Below, piece after piece: positions 1 through 11,634 of a stretch of DNA of 64,000 bases. Source of the stretch: Prostheceraeus crozeri (Eukaryota; Platyhelminthes; Polycladida; Euryleptidae); contig CAJQUW010003174.1 in NCBI GenBank assembly GCA_907163375.1, positions 682,001-746,000 on the forward strand, in the 5' to 3' direction. The translations under genes were made by a program, and so were the position numbers. The notes under the pieces are model-generated. The model ran no database searches, was not told the DNA's origin, and saw nothing but the letters and a program-made list of their open reading frames with translations. Every line of letters begins with the position of its first letter. The stretch's first letter is position 1.

Positions 1-153
1 ACAGGACGTCTAGTTAACTCTACTTTATGACCCAAGTTGAAAAACATCATTTCATTTAAACGATGTTCATTTTATATTTCATATGATCATTTCATTTCAT
101 ATCACTAGACATTGACTGAGACTAGAAAACAAACAGCAACGTACGGCATTTAA

Positions 154-448
154 CCCTCGTCCTACTGAGGTGTTTTGACAAACGCGCCCAGCTGGAGGAT
201 GCCTATTTCCGAAACTAAAAGTCTAATTTCAAGATAAAATACGTCAAATGAAGGCTCTCATCATGACAAGTCAGAATATTATCATTTTTTTGATATTCAA
301 GGTCACTGAGGAGGTCAAAGGTCAAAAAAGATGATTTTTACTATGGCCATTATTTCTTGCCCTATCTAAGAAACCATTTTAAATTTTGAATTCAGGAGGT
401 AGATGAAATTTTTGAAAGGGGGGCTGAGCGCCCCTAGAGGGGCGACGG
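154..448. mobile_element. Short TTAA-flanked MITE, T1 family
   Basis: The left end is TTAA (150-153) followed by CCCTCGTCCTACTGAGG. The right end, read on the minus strand, is TCAACCGTCGCCCCTCTAGG, so the flank has decayed from TTAA to TTGA. These ends resemble those of the longer elements near 17.0, 42.2 and 54.6 kb, and the interior shares a phrase rich in AGGTCAAAGGTC with them. A GC-rich subterminal palindrome lies at 418-440. Known: piggyBac-like transposons use TTAA targets and often have TIRs starting CCC. Inferred: a non-autonomous, short deletion derivative. The right boundary is the weak point. Confidence 0.45.
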
Positions 449-1732
449 TTGACATGGAATTCCCTGAAATTGAAGATTTGAATGACATGTTGATGATTTT
501 CTCGCTTTTACATTGTTCTTGGGTAGCGCTTGTCCAACAAAGATTGATTTTTTCTTTCCACAGCGATTTGATTTTTTACTATCAGTGACTTCTCTAACTC
601 ATTTGATATTTCCACATTGCAAAATGAGGAAACATGAAGTTTGCAAGATTTGTTTTGAGTTGGCATTTTTATACACTCGCAAGACATATTTGTCATAACT
701 CTTTGAGTTTGAAAAGGAATGAAATTCTTCTGACTTTATTTCGCATAAATATTTGCATACCATCACCTGTTCATAAATACTGACATATTTTAGAACATAT
801 TTATTCCTCGAACTCTACCGATGTATATTTAAAACGGTAGAGCTATCTATTTGATGAACAAGTTCCCCAACGAATGCTTTTCTGACGTCAGATATTTAAT
901 CACAACTCATACACTTCCTGTCAATCGTGCTAATGAACATTTTCTCCATCCTGTACGATATCGATACAACCGAAAGAATTTTCATTATTTTAAAGTCATT
1001 TAATCATTATGTAAACAATTTCCTTCGCTGTGAATGTGTGATCTGTAAATACTTTCTGGACATGTTTGAGAATCACGAGAAATCGAGTGACATAGTCCAT
1101 CAGAGAAAAATGGATATCTGCAACGAAGGAGAGTCATTTTGGCCTGAATTATTTAGTTAAATTCATTAGTTTAATTGTTTTAGTTGCTTCTCGTCAGGTC
1201 CATGACGAACTCTTATTTCAGTTCTTATATGATAAAATAAAATCGTTTATAAGTATTAATTTATTTCCCTTACCGTCTTCAGTTGAGTCGACAAGCCTTT
1301 ATACGTATTTCAGTGCCTACTCTATACTGGAGTAGGTTACTCTATGTATTTTAGTATTAATTAATGTTCATTCGTTCAGGACTTTTAATTACCTGCACGG
1401 ACTTTTAATTACCTAATTATTTACAGGATTCTCCACTAGGATAGTTGTTTAACTTTGGCATCTTCCGTTTCCTGGATCCTTCGAATTTTTTTGACCGTGT
1501 CGTGTCTTGATTCGATTAGAAATATGTTGGAAATTTGGAAAATTAGTGTTGCATATTATTTAATAGAAAGTATTATTTTATTTCTGAAGAACAATTCGAC
1601 GCGCGGTTACAACGGAGTATGAAAAATAGTTCATAAGTAATTATTGCCAGTTATAAACATATGCAGTTGCTAGAGAAAGAAATCTTTTTAACTTGGAAAT
1701 TACTCTGATATAGCTATTCCAGGCAAATTCAG
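449..1732. other. No gene recognised
   Basis: AT-rich sequence with only short random-looking frames. The only structure noted is a 20-bp-period partial duplication at 1379-1414 (GGACTTTTAATTACCT twice). Confidence 0.5.
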
Positions 1733-2015
1733 TGAATGAAATTCTTGCATCGTGTTCATCAATTTTTCATTGCTCGCGTTTTTTTATTTCTACTCATTCT
1801 GCTATTTGTCTTGTAAACGCATCGCTATTGTACACTTTGATTATATTCATTTTGAATTTCGCTATTTTGCTTTCATGTCTCTCTTTACAATGTTTCCACA
1901 AAACTGAGTTATCATTTTTCTGTTGTAATTGTTGCATATGTTCTCTACCTCTAATCTTGCCATCTCTTGAAGTTTCACCAATGAATACTGAGTCATATTC
2001 TTCACATGTAGTTTC
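1733..2015 (-). pseudogene. GIY-YIG endonuclease domain, retroelement relic
   Basis: The minus strand from about 2009 reads a CxxY-type start, then FIGETSRDGKIRGREH, then LWKHCKERH and FTRQIAE before a TGA at 1794-1796. A +1 shift continues with NEKLMNTMQEFH. The IGETxR...R..EH string is the core of the GIY-YIG nuclease fold as used by Penelope-like and related retroelements. The downstream order KH...H, RQI-E and LMN-E matches a C-terminal extension I recall from many invertebrate retroelements. About 71 codons are open before the stop. There is no upstream RT, so this is a truncated, inactive copy. It differs from the GIY-YIG copies at 11.2 and 19.6 kb. Confidence 0.55.
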
Positions 2016-2297
2016 ATACTTACTTACATATCAACACTTTATTAACCGTACATTTTTACTTATTTAGTACCTCTACTTATTGTTACATTTCACGGAAAAT
2101 ACCATAGAAATTGACAACAATAAAACCTCTGGAATGGAAATCAGTCACATGAGTAAATCGAAGCCTTTCATTGGTGATCCATGCCCCAACTTAGTTCCCT
2201 CGGATGTGCCGCGACCTTGAGTCAATGTCCATTCTAGCGAACTTCAGATAAACAGTTTATTTCTATGGATAATGCAGATAACCAGGATACATCAACG

Positions 2298-2820
2298 CAC
2301 AGAATTAGACATGTCGTGTCTTCTGCTGCTTGACTAGAAAGGAAGCATTGGAACATGTAAATATTAATGAAATGGCACAATCTGTTGACATAATGCCATA
2401 GCAATCGAACAATAAGCAGCCAGTTCAACATTATACACTCCGAGTTGTGCGACGTTTCAGTGACTGTTATCAACCGGATCACACAGCAAAGAGACACAGA
2501 CGATATCAAGCTCTACAGAGAAGTTTGTGAACGGTTTTTCATGCGCCTGCCAACTTTTTTTAAAATGATCGGAGGACCCAACATTATTGAGAAAACTTTT
2601 GCGCAATGATCTGAATTCTTCGAATCTGAAGGAGTCGTGGCGATCGGAGCATTTTGAATGAATTCAGAGCAATCCGCAAGCGACGCACGACAATTTTTCC
2701 TATCTCTGCAAGGTATTGAAAATTTCTTTTTGCCCATTTATTAAGTTCCTGCATGTGCCATCTGTTTGAATCAGTTTCTACTTCTAGCAAAGTGATACGA
2801 TTAAACAATCTAATTCTGTG
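2298..2820. mobile_element. hAT-like non-autonomous element, copy 1
   Basis: The termini are CACAGAATTAGA and its exact inverse TCTAATTCTGTG. The flanks carry a perfect 8-bp target duplication, CATCAACG, at 2290-2297 and 2821-2828. An 8-bp duplication with short TIRs is the hallmark of the hAT superfamily. The 523-bp body has no transposase frame; the short ORFs in it are not conserved between copies. The right half (about 2560-2820) is shared with the elements at 5055 and 34092, while the left half is shared with 21.3 kb and the inverted copy at 39.1 kb. Mobilisation in trans is inferred. Confidence 0.85.
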
Positions 2821-3083
2821 CATCAACGTGTATATGATATCGGAGAACATAGATTGATTGATTGTGATCGCATGTTATAATGATTCATCGTGTAACCTAT
2901 AAACAGCAACTCTCACAAATATAGCCTTCTTATATTCTTCTTGACTTTGCTTAGTTAGTTATTTATTTTAACAACTCCATTTTGCCTGAAAAGGGGAAGG
3001 GGGGAATGTCATACACATAAAAAAAGCAGATCATAATCATAAGCACATTCAGTAGTCAGTGTAGTCACTTCATGCATTCTCCA

Positions 3084-3419
3084 TCACACCCTTGACGCGT
3101 CCTTGACGATTTGCCGCCATTTCAGTCTGTCCTTCGCCTTCTCCTTTCAAGCCTTCCAGTCTTCTTCTGTGCGTTCCAGGTCTCTCTTGATGCAGTCCTT
3201 CCAGCGAATCCTTGGCCGTCCCCTTCTTCTTGTCATTGTGTCATCCATCTCTTCCACTTGTTTCACTACCCTTTCGTCTCCCATCTTTACCACATACCCT
3301 GCCCACCTCTGTCTCTTTTCCACCACTTCCTGTGTCACCGTTTTCTTCAATCCCACTTCCTCTCTCATCTCCGCCATTCTTAGTTTCTCCACCAACCTTA
3401 CACCACAGATGCGCCTTAT
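3084..3419 (-). pseudogene. LINE ORF2 C-terminal fragment
   Basis: On the minus strand the frame reads ICGVRLVEKLRM, QRWAGYVVKMGDERVVKQV, RRRGRPRIRWKDCIKRDLER, EEDWKA, then an in-frame TGA (3147-3149), then DRLKWRQIVKDAS before a final stop at 3084-3086. The RW-GHV-RM and GRPR-RW motifs followed by a WR-IV tail are the usual end of animal non-LTR retrotransposon ORF2 proteins, downstream of the reverse transcriptase. No RT domain is visible upstream, so this is a 5'-truncated insertion. The clade cannot be fixed from this part. A similar tail from another family is at 34.0 kb. Confidence 0.7.
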
Positions 3420-5046
3420 TTAGCTGCGCTAATTAAATCCCAGGTGAAAGTATTGATTAGGGCCAGAATCGGCTAGGTTTTCGGCGGCCAAGGTAATGTC
3501 GACTGGCCGGTCGGCGGCTGGCTTCTCTGTAGTGTATGTGGCTTTGATCGTCGGACATAATTTCTTCTTCTTCTGTACCCGCCATGGATAGCTCTATGAG
3601 GCTGATGCAAGAACACCAGCATCGCAATTATTTGATTTTTCCGCCATTGTAAAGCATATAATCAATATAGTCAATGTACTCGTAATATTTCAGGAATCAA
3701 AATAAAAGTGGCAAATAATCTGACTTCTCAACAAACATGAGACAACAAGAAAAAGGATATTGACAAATTATTAGTGATCACCACAGGCTTACCGCATGAA
3801 ACCGATAACAAGTCAGAAATGCATCGGAAATATTCATTCTAATGATTGAGTAAAATCAGCAATCTCAATGTTCCCAGTGCATTAAACCGACATGACAGTA
3901 ACATTTCCTGAATATTATCAGACAGTTATCACCGTCTTGTCATGAATAAATTATCGAATAATTGCGCAATTCAACTAAAGTTATCCCATGCGAGTAACAA
4001 ACCTTTCTGCCAAAATCTTAATTATTGGCAGTCGTCTTTACTTCGGGAGGGATTTCAAATTTGCATAATTTCTTAATTGAAGTTTCGAAATCAAAAAGCA
4101 GCGGCAACTACAGCAATGATCTTTCGGTGAAAAGGTCATTTGCTCCATTTTAATGAATTTGCAAATTGTCTTCTTGTATGTAACATGCAAGGTGAACGAG
4201 GCTCGATATTTCACTTTTCATGAAAGATAATTAATTGTCATTCCTTTGAGAGTCAGTAAAGATCCTCCCGTCACCGCAATGACTTGAAGTTTTATCGTTT
4301 TAGTGTTGTTAACTGAATCGATTGTGTATCGCCTTCTTGGAATGAAGCGCATTACTTTGCAATGTTAGTGAATAAAGATGCCACCTGTTGCTGACAGAAG
4401 AATTGAATAATTCCAGAAATCGTCGTTGAGATGCTGCTGTCTTTTGGAGAATAACTTTCGGCCAAGCATGCGAGGGCCAGTGTGCTTGGGTTGACCCAGC
4501 CCTAGATGCATCATCCGGTCTCAATGCCTCCAAAACTTCATCTAGACACATCATTTATGGATTATTTTCAACGACCTACAAGTGCGACAAGCTATCTTGA
4601 AAGATATGTGTGTATTCATGTAAATCGTGCCCATTGGTCCCATGGTGGAACCTCTTGAGTACAATCTGCTTCAAAAATCTGTGACCCTCACGATACCAAA
4701 GTTACGAGCAGGGCAGATATGAGCTCGTAGCAGGGAAACCATTGTACGGGAGACCATTGTCCACTTTTGCCAATGCATCTGTATGTATGGCATGACATAA
4801 AGATGAATCCAACAATATCAGATTGCTCCGAAACCATAATACGGTTAACATAGGCAGATTGGAAATGTTTTCATCGCCTTTTTACCAAGAAGTTGGAGGT
4901 TGATGATGAAGTCTGTCTGCATGTGACGTCATCAGTCGCCATCGACGAAAATCTATTCTAAATACGCATAGACCTGCAACAAGCTTACACAAAGGAAGTG
5001 ATTTTCACATTAGAAGTACTTCTACGCGCATCGGCCCATACACAAA
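3420..5046. other. No gene recognised
   Basis: No coding similarity, TIR pair or tandem array was recognised here. The 81-codon minus frame at 4309-4554 looks like chance. Confidence 0.45.
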
Positions 5047-5054
5047 CCTATAAG

Positions 5055-5674
5055 CACATAATTAGATTCATCTGCGCGCGCTTCGGTTACCTAGAACGGA
5101 AGAATCATATCTAACTTTAATATCGAAATGGCACATCACAGAATTAGACAACTTGCTCCTTCTCGAATGGATAATTCGTGTATCGCTTGCTATTGGAAAT
5201 GGCAAACAATAAGCTGTCAGAAGAGTACACCAGAGCCAGTGAGAGATGCGTGCGTGCTGTGAGATCACTTCACACACACCAAAACACACATCGATGCCTG
5301 GCTAACATTCGATTCAGTGTATGCACTATTGCACTATACAGTGAGAAATACCGGGGAGAGGATTTGAAATCATCAAGTGAACTAATTTTCGTACGCCTAC
5401 TCAATCTTTGATAATGATGGGAAGGGTCAACATTAAGGAGAAAACTTGTGGGCAATGATCTGAATTCTTCGAATCTGAAGGAATTTTGGCAATCGAAGCA
5501 CTTTGCTTCAACTCACATTAATCTGCAAGCGACGCACGACTTTTCTTTCCTATCTCTGTAAGGTATTAGGAATTCCTTTTTGCCCACTTAATAGGTTCCT
5601 CGATGTGCCGTCAATTTCGTATTAATCACACTTCTACCAAACAGAAGCAGATAAACAAAATATTTAATTCTGTG
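5055..5674. mobile_element. hAT-like non-autonomous element, copy 2
   Basis: The left end is CACATAATTAGATTCATC and the right end ATTTAATTCTGTG. A perfect 8-bp duplication, CCTATAAG, sits at 5047-5054 and 5675-5682. The 620-bp body is non-coding. It is closely related along its whole length to the copy at 34092-34680. Relative to that copy it holds an extra 11 bp at about 5144 that itself reads ACAGAATTAGA, a copy of the family terminus. The right half is also shared with the element at 2298. Confidence 0.85.
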
Positions 5675-5682
5675 CCTATAAG

Positions 5683-7778
5683 TATAAAATTCCATATGCA
5701 AGTGTAGAGGCATCCATTATGAACGACAGGATTTCAAAAAATGCCGATAATCATAAACAGCGGATCATCCGTGCCCAAGGGACTGCAGTGAATGATGCAA
5801 TTTCTTATACAGTAAGTGCTTTAGAAACTGAATCAATGAAAACACAATTCAATGCCTTTACTTTTCACCAGGTCGAAAGAATATTTCTATGCGACCTGTT
5901 CCTGCAAACACCCTTAAAAATGGCTTTACAGCTGTGGATCGAGCACAATCCTCGAAATGCTAACACGGTGCGATGATCACCAAGATATAGATTGATTTTT
6001 TTATTTATTTCTCTCGGTCTCTAAATATCTCTCTACATCACTTCTTTTTCAGGAAAAGTGCTAATTTCCTTCCATATATTGCAAGGGAATGTGTAATCAA
6101 CAGAGAGGGAGTGAAATTCATGTCAAAATTGACTCATGCCATCCTCTAAAGAACGATCTCCGGGCATGGTTTATTCTGATGATTAGCGACACAAAAATCA
6201 GTGAAAACATCTTAAAATGTGTGATTTAGGTAAGTGCCATATAAGCGAGTATGAATGCTTTCAGAAAGGTATTTACACTTATCAATGGTACATGAATCCC
6301 TACTTACAGTTTAACATGTTATCAAAATGTCTGCTACGTCGTCCCATTCATTTCCTAAGCGTCCAAAAATGTCGAATAAAATCATTCGTTGCAAAAACAT
6401 GTATCTCCAGTGGCGTCGCGTGCTCTCAGACCAAAGGTTTTCGCACGGCATTGTAATGCTATTTCTATACCAGACATTTCTATGTTACAACATTTATTTT
6501 CATAAAAGATGAATTTTTGATGGCATCTACAGCACTAAACATAGCGTCACATCAATCACGTAAAATCAAATCATGGAATCCAACCGAATCCGATGCACGA
6601 GTCAGATGAATAAGTCTGCACTCATTGGCGAACACTTAACGCAGTCGTTGTCTGAACGTCATCATCTGCTGTTGTCGACGTAGTGGCATCTCTGAGAAGA
6701 AACGAAGACATGAGCAATTGGGTTGCGCTTCCCTTTCTATATTCAAGTAACGCGCCTCGATCAAGAATTGCGGAGAATTTCATTGCAAAATTGGAGAAGG
6801 CAGAGCATTATGTCTTTCGGGAAAGCCAATATTGGCGCGGGCGTGCACTTACTACACAGCTCTCTGAACATCAATGCTCCGTCTGAACACACCACTAGCT
6901 TGTTCGAAGAAAACAGCTGTGATTCCAGCACGCGCTGCAAAACCGTTTACTTTGAGGTTGAGCGTCTGATTTTCAGACGAAAAGCTATGCACAGCTATCA
7001 CGAGAAGCTATCGAATTTAAATGAAATCCAATGAATAATGATGCTTTTCATTTTCATAAATGTTGGTAAATTATTTTTGAGTATGCGCCGAAGGCCTCGC
7101 AGGTACGGAGAAGGCGCCACTGTGTATCTCAGACCTGCCTCCTGATTGATGTGGTAATATGTGAGATAGTTGAAGCTGGGGCATTCCTGTTCTGTAGGAT
7201 ATCTAAATTTAGATGTAGTACTACAGGATGAGAGAGGGAGCGTTTCCATGTAAGAATCTAAACTTTGCAAACCTTTTATACTGATTCGATTTGTTCATTG
7301 TTCTTCCTATAGGTAAGTCAAAATGTCAAATTGTAATTCACAGATTATCGCTACGCATAACTCATGTAGAATTATTATCAGTATGTTAAATTGATGCAGC
7401 AAAACTTCAAACTGAAATGAACAAATAGAAAACTCCTGATGAGATGAGAAGAATATTCTAAAGATAGTTGTTGAGTTGACAGTAGTGATGACAGACGTCT
7501 CAGTTACTGTATTGATGATAAATTCGTAGAGAAGTTTGTGAGACTGTTCTTGACGATCTGCATTAACAAAGGAACTTCCTGATGATCGAAATTATGAAAG
7601 AGCGAGTGTACCTGTATTTGAAGATCACGTCTGAAATATGCGTTTGAAAATGTAAACTTTGAAAAGATGAGAAAGTTCATAAATGTTGTAAGAAAGTAGA
7701 ATAATGGTGCAACAAGATGAACAATCAAACAACATGATGGCTGACTGAGTGCTTGTGTCACCAAATGTTTTACAAAAT
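5683..7778. other. No gene recognised
   Basis: Frames of 60-100 codons occur on both strands (for example 5719-5976 and 6723-7034), but none shows a familiar motif or splice pattern. No repeat was recognised. Confidence 0.4.
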
Positions 7779-8170
7779 AATTAAATGTTGAGTTGCATCC
7801 TCAGTTGAAAAATGGGAACAGACCTGAATAGCTGCTATTTCATCCAATATCCATCAGCAGGCCTAGTTCACATCTCTCAACGTCGACACAAATCAGACCT
7901 GCAGGCATACCCGGGGTAAATCTGAGATGATAATTTGCATTTATTAGTTATCACAGGTGAACACGGGCATGGCTGCAACTTTAAATAGGGATGTTGAGAG
8001 ATGTGAACTAGGCCTGCTGATGATTCCTGATATTGAATGAAATGGCTGCTGTTCAGGTCTGTTTCTATTTTTCACCTGAGGATGCAGCTCAATATTTAAC
8101 TGATCTATTTACATTGTGTTTGTAAAAGACAACATTTATTAATAATTTCAGGCGCAAAAACTTAGACAAC
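7779..8170. repeat. Inverted-repeat element, family FB-A, copy 1
   Basis: Arms of about 100 bp at 7779-7890 and 7995-8104 are inverted copies. The outer part includes GTTGCATCCTCAGTTG and the inner part CATCTCTCAACGTCGA or its equivalent. The same arms and the flanking phrase TATTTACATTGTGTTT recur near 32.2 and 44.6 kb, which defines a dispersed foldback family. No coding content. The superfamily is unknown because no clean target duplication is seen. Confidence 0.7.
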
Positions 8171-8485
8171 TTATCAGTGTGCATTAAGCCGTATTTAATG
8201 GGAATCCACTGAAATTTCACTAACTTGCTGATTGCGTATACCAAATGTTATGCTTTCGAAAGTAGATCATTAATTGATTGAAATTATTCACTGAAGTCAG
8301 ATCTGCATCATCACGCCTGCAAAGGAATTCCAGTGACTTGCGTGTCCTTTAGTGTGTTTGCAAATCACTAACCAGGATCCAAAGCGACATATCCTAATGG
8401 AGATGTTATACGTATTGCGGGTTTATCACACAGTCTACGTTACTCGAGACTAGGATTTAGTCAGTTGTCTATCTTAGTTCTGTAC

Positions 8486-8747
8486 AGCGTACTATGCGTG
8501 ATCGATTCTGTAGCCTTGTGGTAGAGTTTTTGCTCTGCGTCCGGGAGACCTTGGTTCAAACCTTGGTTGTGTCAAACCTAAGACTTTTAAAATAGGTACA
8601 CTCTGCATTCTTGCAAAACACTCATCACAAAAAGAATGAGAGTGAGATAAATTGAAACTCGTCCGTATGGAAGAAAGGCTCCGTGCATAATGTGCTTCCG
8701 AGCATAATCAAGTTTTATTCATTTATTTTTATTCATACATGTAGAAC
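8486..8747 (+). mobile_element. tRNA-derived SINE, family A, copy 1
   Basis: The head carries a pol III A-box-like TAGCCTTGTGGTAGAG (from 8511) and a B-box-like GGTTCAAACC (8553-8562), with tRNA-like spacing. The body then reads GTCAAACCTAAGAC and later GGAAGAAAGGCTCCGTGC, and ends in a T-rich tail. The same body follows the tRNA head of the minus-strand copy at 16.5 kb. A 23-bp direct repeat with three mismatches (8463-8485 and 8748-8770, ending CTTAGTTCTGTAC) flanks the unit and is probably the target-site duplication. It is unlikely to be a working tRNA gene because the cloverleaf is incomplete. Confidence 0.75.
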
Positions 8748-8770
8748 AGTTGCTTAGCTTAGTTCTGTAC

Positions 8771-9685
8771 GCTTGTTCCCTTCGGTCAGGGGAAAAGTGG
8801 TACATGTGCTTTTATATCATGTCAGATTTATGTTCTCTTACAATGCTGTAATTTTTTTCATTGACTGAACAGTTTAATCTGGAATTAATTAATGGCAGTC
8901 ATCATGCACCTATCTAAATAACCTAACCGGCCGACCTTGATGGCTTCAAATACTTTTTATGATTGTGTCGGCTGGCGCCAATGGCTCTAATCCTGGCGCA
9001 CAGCTTAATGCGTGATGCAGAATAGATGCAACATGGCTTATGTATTATTAGTATGCAGAGTGGTGGCATATGTTCATTTTGTTCATGCCACTTATGAAAG
9101 TCATAAACAATACCGTTATCTTTAGAAATCACATTCAAAATGTCTTTCTTATTCTAGAAGATATATTTGCTCAAAATCAACGTCATCACCATCCTCAGCT
9201 GTTACTCGCCATGCTTTGTCTTGCCCTAGTACGCAAGACAAATCGAACTTTAAAATTGTAAGGTCGCTTCGTACTGCTTCTGAGCTTCGCATATCAGAGG
9301 CGGTTTGTATTCATCTTGCCTCACCAGTATTCATTTTCTTTTTGATTTTCAATTAACGTAATACCCTTTTTTCTGTCGTGTATTATTCTTTAGTATCAAA
9401 TAACTTATTTTTGTTTAATTATTTCCCGTTCATTGCTTGATGCATCATTTCTGTCTACTTATCATTCATTTTGACTTTCCTTTCTTACTTTCTTTGCCTT
9501 GTGTGTTATTGTGTTAGTGCATTTTCATATCTTTTAAGTGCATCGATCAATCCGTGTCACATGCCATCTCTATGCATTCACGAAATGTCAGTTGAATACC
9601 TCTTACTGCTGTTTTGTCCAATCAGTTTCTGCCGCGTCCTGCTACAAAGAGGCAGCGAGAACTCAGCGAAAATAAACGCGTGAAT
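8771..9685. other. No gene recognised
   Basis: No coding similarity or repeat recognised. Strand composition becomes T-rich between 9300 and 9540. Confidence 0.4.
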
Positions 9686-9845
9686 CTGCTTTGTGTGTTT
9701 TTCTTTGATCCTCCCTGACACGAAAGGGGAGCAGGAGAGATTTCGGTAAGCACGCAGATTCGAAGCAGCACACAGCATTGTGTGAAGGTCTCATTTTCGT
9801 CCCCGGTCCTTGCAGAAACTCGCTCTGAAGACGGCAGTAACAGAC
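9686..9845. repeat. Dispersed repeat R1, copy 1
   Basis: Aligns by eye with 35656-35812. Shared blocks include TTTCTTTGATCCT near the start, a GATTCGAAG block, a CATTNTGTGA block and TGCAGAAACTCG at the end. It contains no open frame shared by both copies. The element type is unknown; the GATTCGAAG block could be a decayed pol III B box, which would make it a SINE. Confidence 0.5.
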
Positions 9846-10826
9846 CATGGGTTTGCTGCAATTGAACTGAACGTTGGGTACCCTTTTGCATAATTGTTTT
9901 AGTACTTTGTTCGGTGGTGCAGAACTGACGTTAAAATATTCGCATTTCCTTTCTAGGCACGGCAGATGATCATGATAAATCTGTCAATTTGCCCTCTTCA
10001 ACAGTACTTCCTGCTCTTTCAATTAGGACGGGTAAACTGGTCATTAGATGAACATGCGCAACAAGTACAGAATAAATTGCTATCATTTCATGATTCTTTA
10101 TGGATTTTTCGCCTCAAGAATCAGCTTAGAAATTCCTGAAAAACCGCTTTTAGATTTGCCGTGGCGGTACATGTTCCTATTGTTTAGAAATTCCATAAAT
10201 ATTTGGAACTGATAATTGACTGAAATGCACCGCGTCGAACTCTTCGTTTCCTGAGGAATCATTATCTTTTGAACTACCAAGAATGGCTAGCAAATTTGAT
10301 GATTAAGAATTTCTCTCCATGTACGGTGAACTATCAATTATAATGTGAAGATCAATGCGTTCTTGACGAAGTGCAAAATGAAATACATTCTCCTTTGACG
10401 AATTCAGACTATGGCGGTAGAAATCTCAGAGGACGGTTGATTTGTGTTCGTGTTGATAGTACAGCAGATACAGCAGATGAGTAGAAACGGAAATGTAACT
10501 GATGACAGCATGTACTCGCAACATAATAATAGAAAAAACGCGGCAAAGACGAGAAATGGAAGAATGAAAGTCCTTGTATGAATATGTACTTGAATGCATG
10601 TCCGTCCTTACTTGAAGCTTAAAACATATACTTTGAGGATGATGGGGAGAAAGAATTGTAAAAATAAACAGATGAAGTAAATAATTGCTGCTAAAGAAAA
10701 ACAAATCCTGTAGATGAAATTTGTGAAGCAAAAAGCATAAAAGTATAATCAAATTAGTAATAGCATAGAATAATGTATACATTTACCGAATGAAAATCAA
10801 AAATTTCAAGCATCAAGATAGAATAC
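9846..10826. other. No gene recognised
   Basis: A 118-codon minus frame at 10426-10782 is rich in Leu, Phe, Tyr and Ser and has no motif; it looks like AT-rich chance coding. Nothing else recognised. Confidence 0.4.
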
Positions 10827-11197
10827 AGTAATGCGAAGAGAACTCGAATATATTGACATTATTCACAAATTTCAGGTGAAATTAACAGTGAAATTGTGGT
10901 GTAGATGGACGAAATGACAGTGGACACGGAGTGGCAATCACAAACGTCACATGATCTTGAAGCAAGCGCTTCAAGGGCAGGTACATTAAAAACCGCAGCA
11001 AGAAGATGTGGAACATTTAATAAACCAACCCTAATAGCTAAAAACAGAAAATGAGATACAGTAACTGACCAAGAATAAAACAGCATATATACAAACAGAA
11101 TGATTACAGTATAAGAAAGAGAAACAGGTTACTACAACCAAACAGTAAGTAACACAATTTGATTATGACCAGAGTAATTTACAAAAAAAGGGCTACA

Positions 11198-11590
11198 TTA
11201 CACGTCTAATTCCCTACCTATGCATCCATTCATTAATAGTCGATGATTTCTTCTAATATTTAGAGCTTCTATAGAGCGACGGACATTAGGATGCTTCACA
11301 TTTCTATCCAGCAATTTCCATTTCAGGGGTAAATTACTAGACCTAGGGTTAACATCATGACTAGCTAGATGACGAAAAATCGCAGAATTTATATCAAATA
11401 AATGTTCTTTGAAACGCGTAGCAAAAGTCCTACAAGTTTCACCGATATACATCTGATCACAAATAGTACAAGTAATTTCATAAACAACAAATTTAGTATA
11501 ACACATCTTTGGCTTGCTGGCATATTTACACGAAATACAATCTGGAGAACATACACGATGTGCTCTTAATGGCTGCAAAGACTGAGACAA
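11198..11590 (-). CDS. GIY-YIG endonuclease domain, Penelope-like
   Basis: An open frame of 130 codons with no ATG start; the first codon shown is TTG, so it is probably the end of a longer ORF. An N-terminal cysteine-rich segment (CSPDCISCKYASKPKMC) precedes YEITCTICDQMYIGETCR and ATRFKEHLFDI, the GIY-YIG core with its catalytic Arg and following EH. The C-terminal part (RRSIEALNIRRNHRLLMN) holds the usual Glu-containing helix and an N-x-LMN end. Role: nicking target DNA for target-primed reverse transcription. The partner RT of the Penelope type is missing. Length and frame are good, so decay is limited. Confidence 0.75.
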   Translation of the reverse strand: MSQSLQPLRAHRVCSPDCISCKYASKPKMCYTKFVVYEITCTICDQMYIGETCRTFATRFKEHLFDINSAIFRHLASHDVNPRSSNLPLKWKLLDRNVKHPNVRRSIEALNIRRNHRLLMNGCIGRELDV

Positions 11591-11612
11591 AGGGTCATCA
11601 GGTCAATTTCAC

Positions 11613-11634
11613 CTGATGAAGGCTTCGGCCGAAA
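11613..11634 (+). other. Hairpin with hammerhead-like core
   Basis: The plus strand reads CTGATGA, then AGGCTTCGGCC (a GGC-TTCG-GCC stem-loop), then GAAA. That is the conserved catalytic-core pattern and stem II of hammerhead ribozymes. The rest does not fit: the bases after GAAA do not pair with those before the GTC at 11648-11650, and stem I is not convincing. Hammerheads have been described in Penelope-like elements. It may be a decayed ribozyme or a look-alike hairpin. Confidence 0.3.

Noticed and set aside
2513-2850. Frames in the hAT-like element as a transposase remnant
   Set aside because: The same positions in the other copies are frameshifted and show no hAT dimerisation motif; the similarity is at DNA level only.
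3103-3436. Plus-strand frames of 74-106 codons
   Set aside because: They are antisense shadows of the LINE C-terminal fragment on the minus strand.
7436-7445. CTGATGA as hammerhead ribozyme core
   Set aside because: No stem II and GAAA follow at the right distance; the same holds for other isolated CTGATGA strings (for example 8024, 31615, 45594).
8505-8580. Possible functional tRNA gene
   Set aside because: A and B boxes are present but the acceptor and anticodon stems do not close, and the same sequence with a long body recurs at 16.5 kb, so it is a SINE head.
10426-10782. 118-codon minus frame, membrane-like
   Set aside because: Leu/Phe/Tyr/Ser-rich composition is what AT-rich DNA gives by chance; no signal or partner exon.
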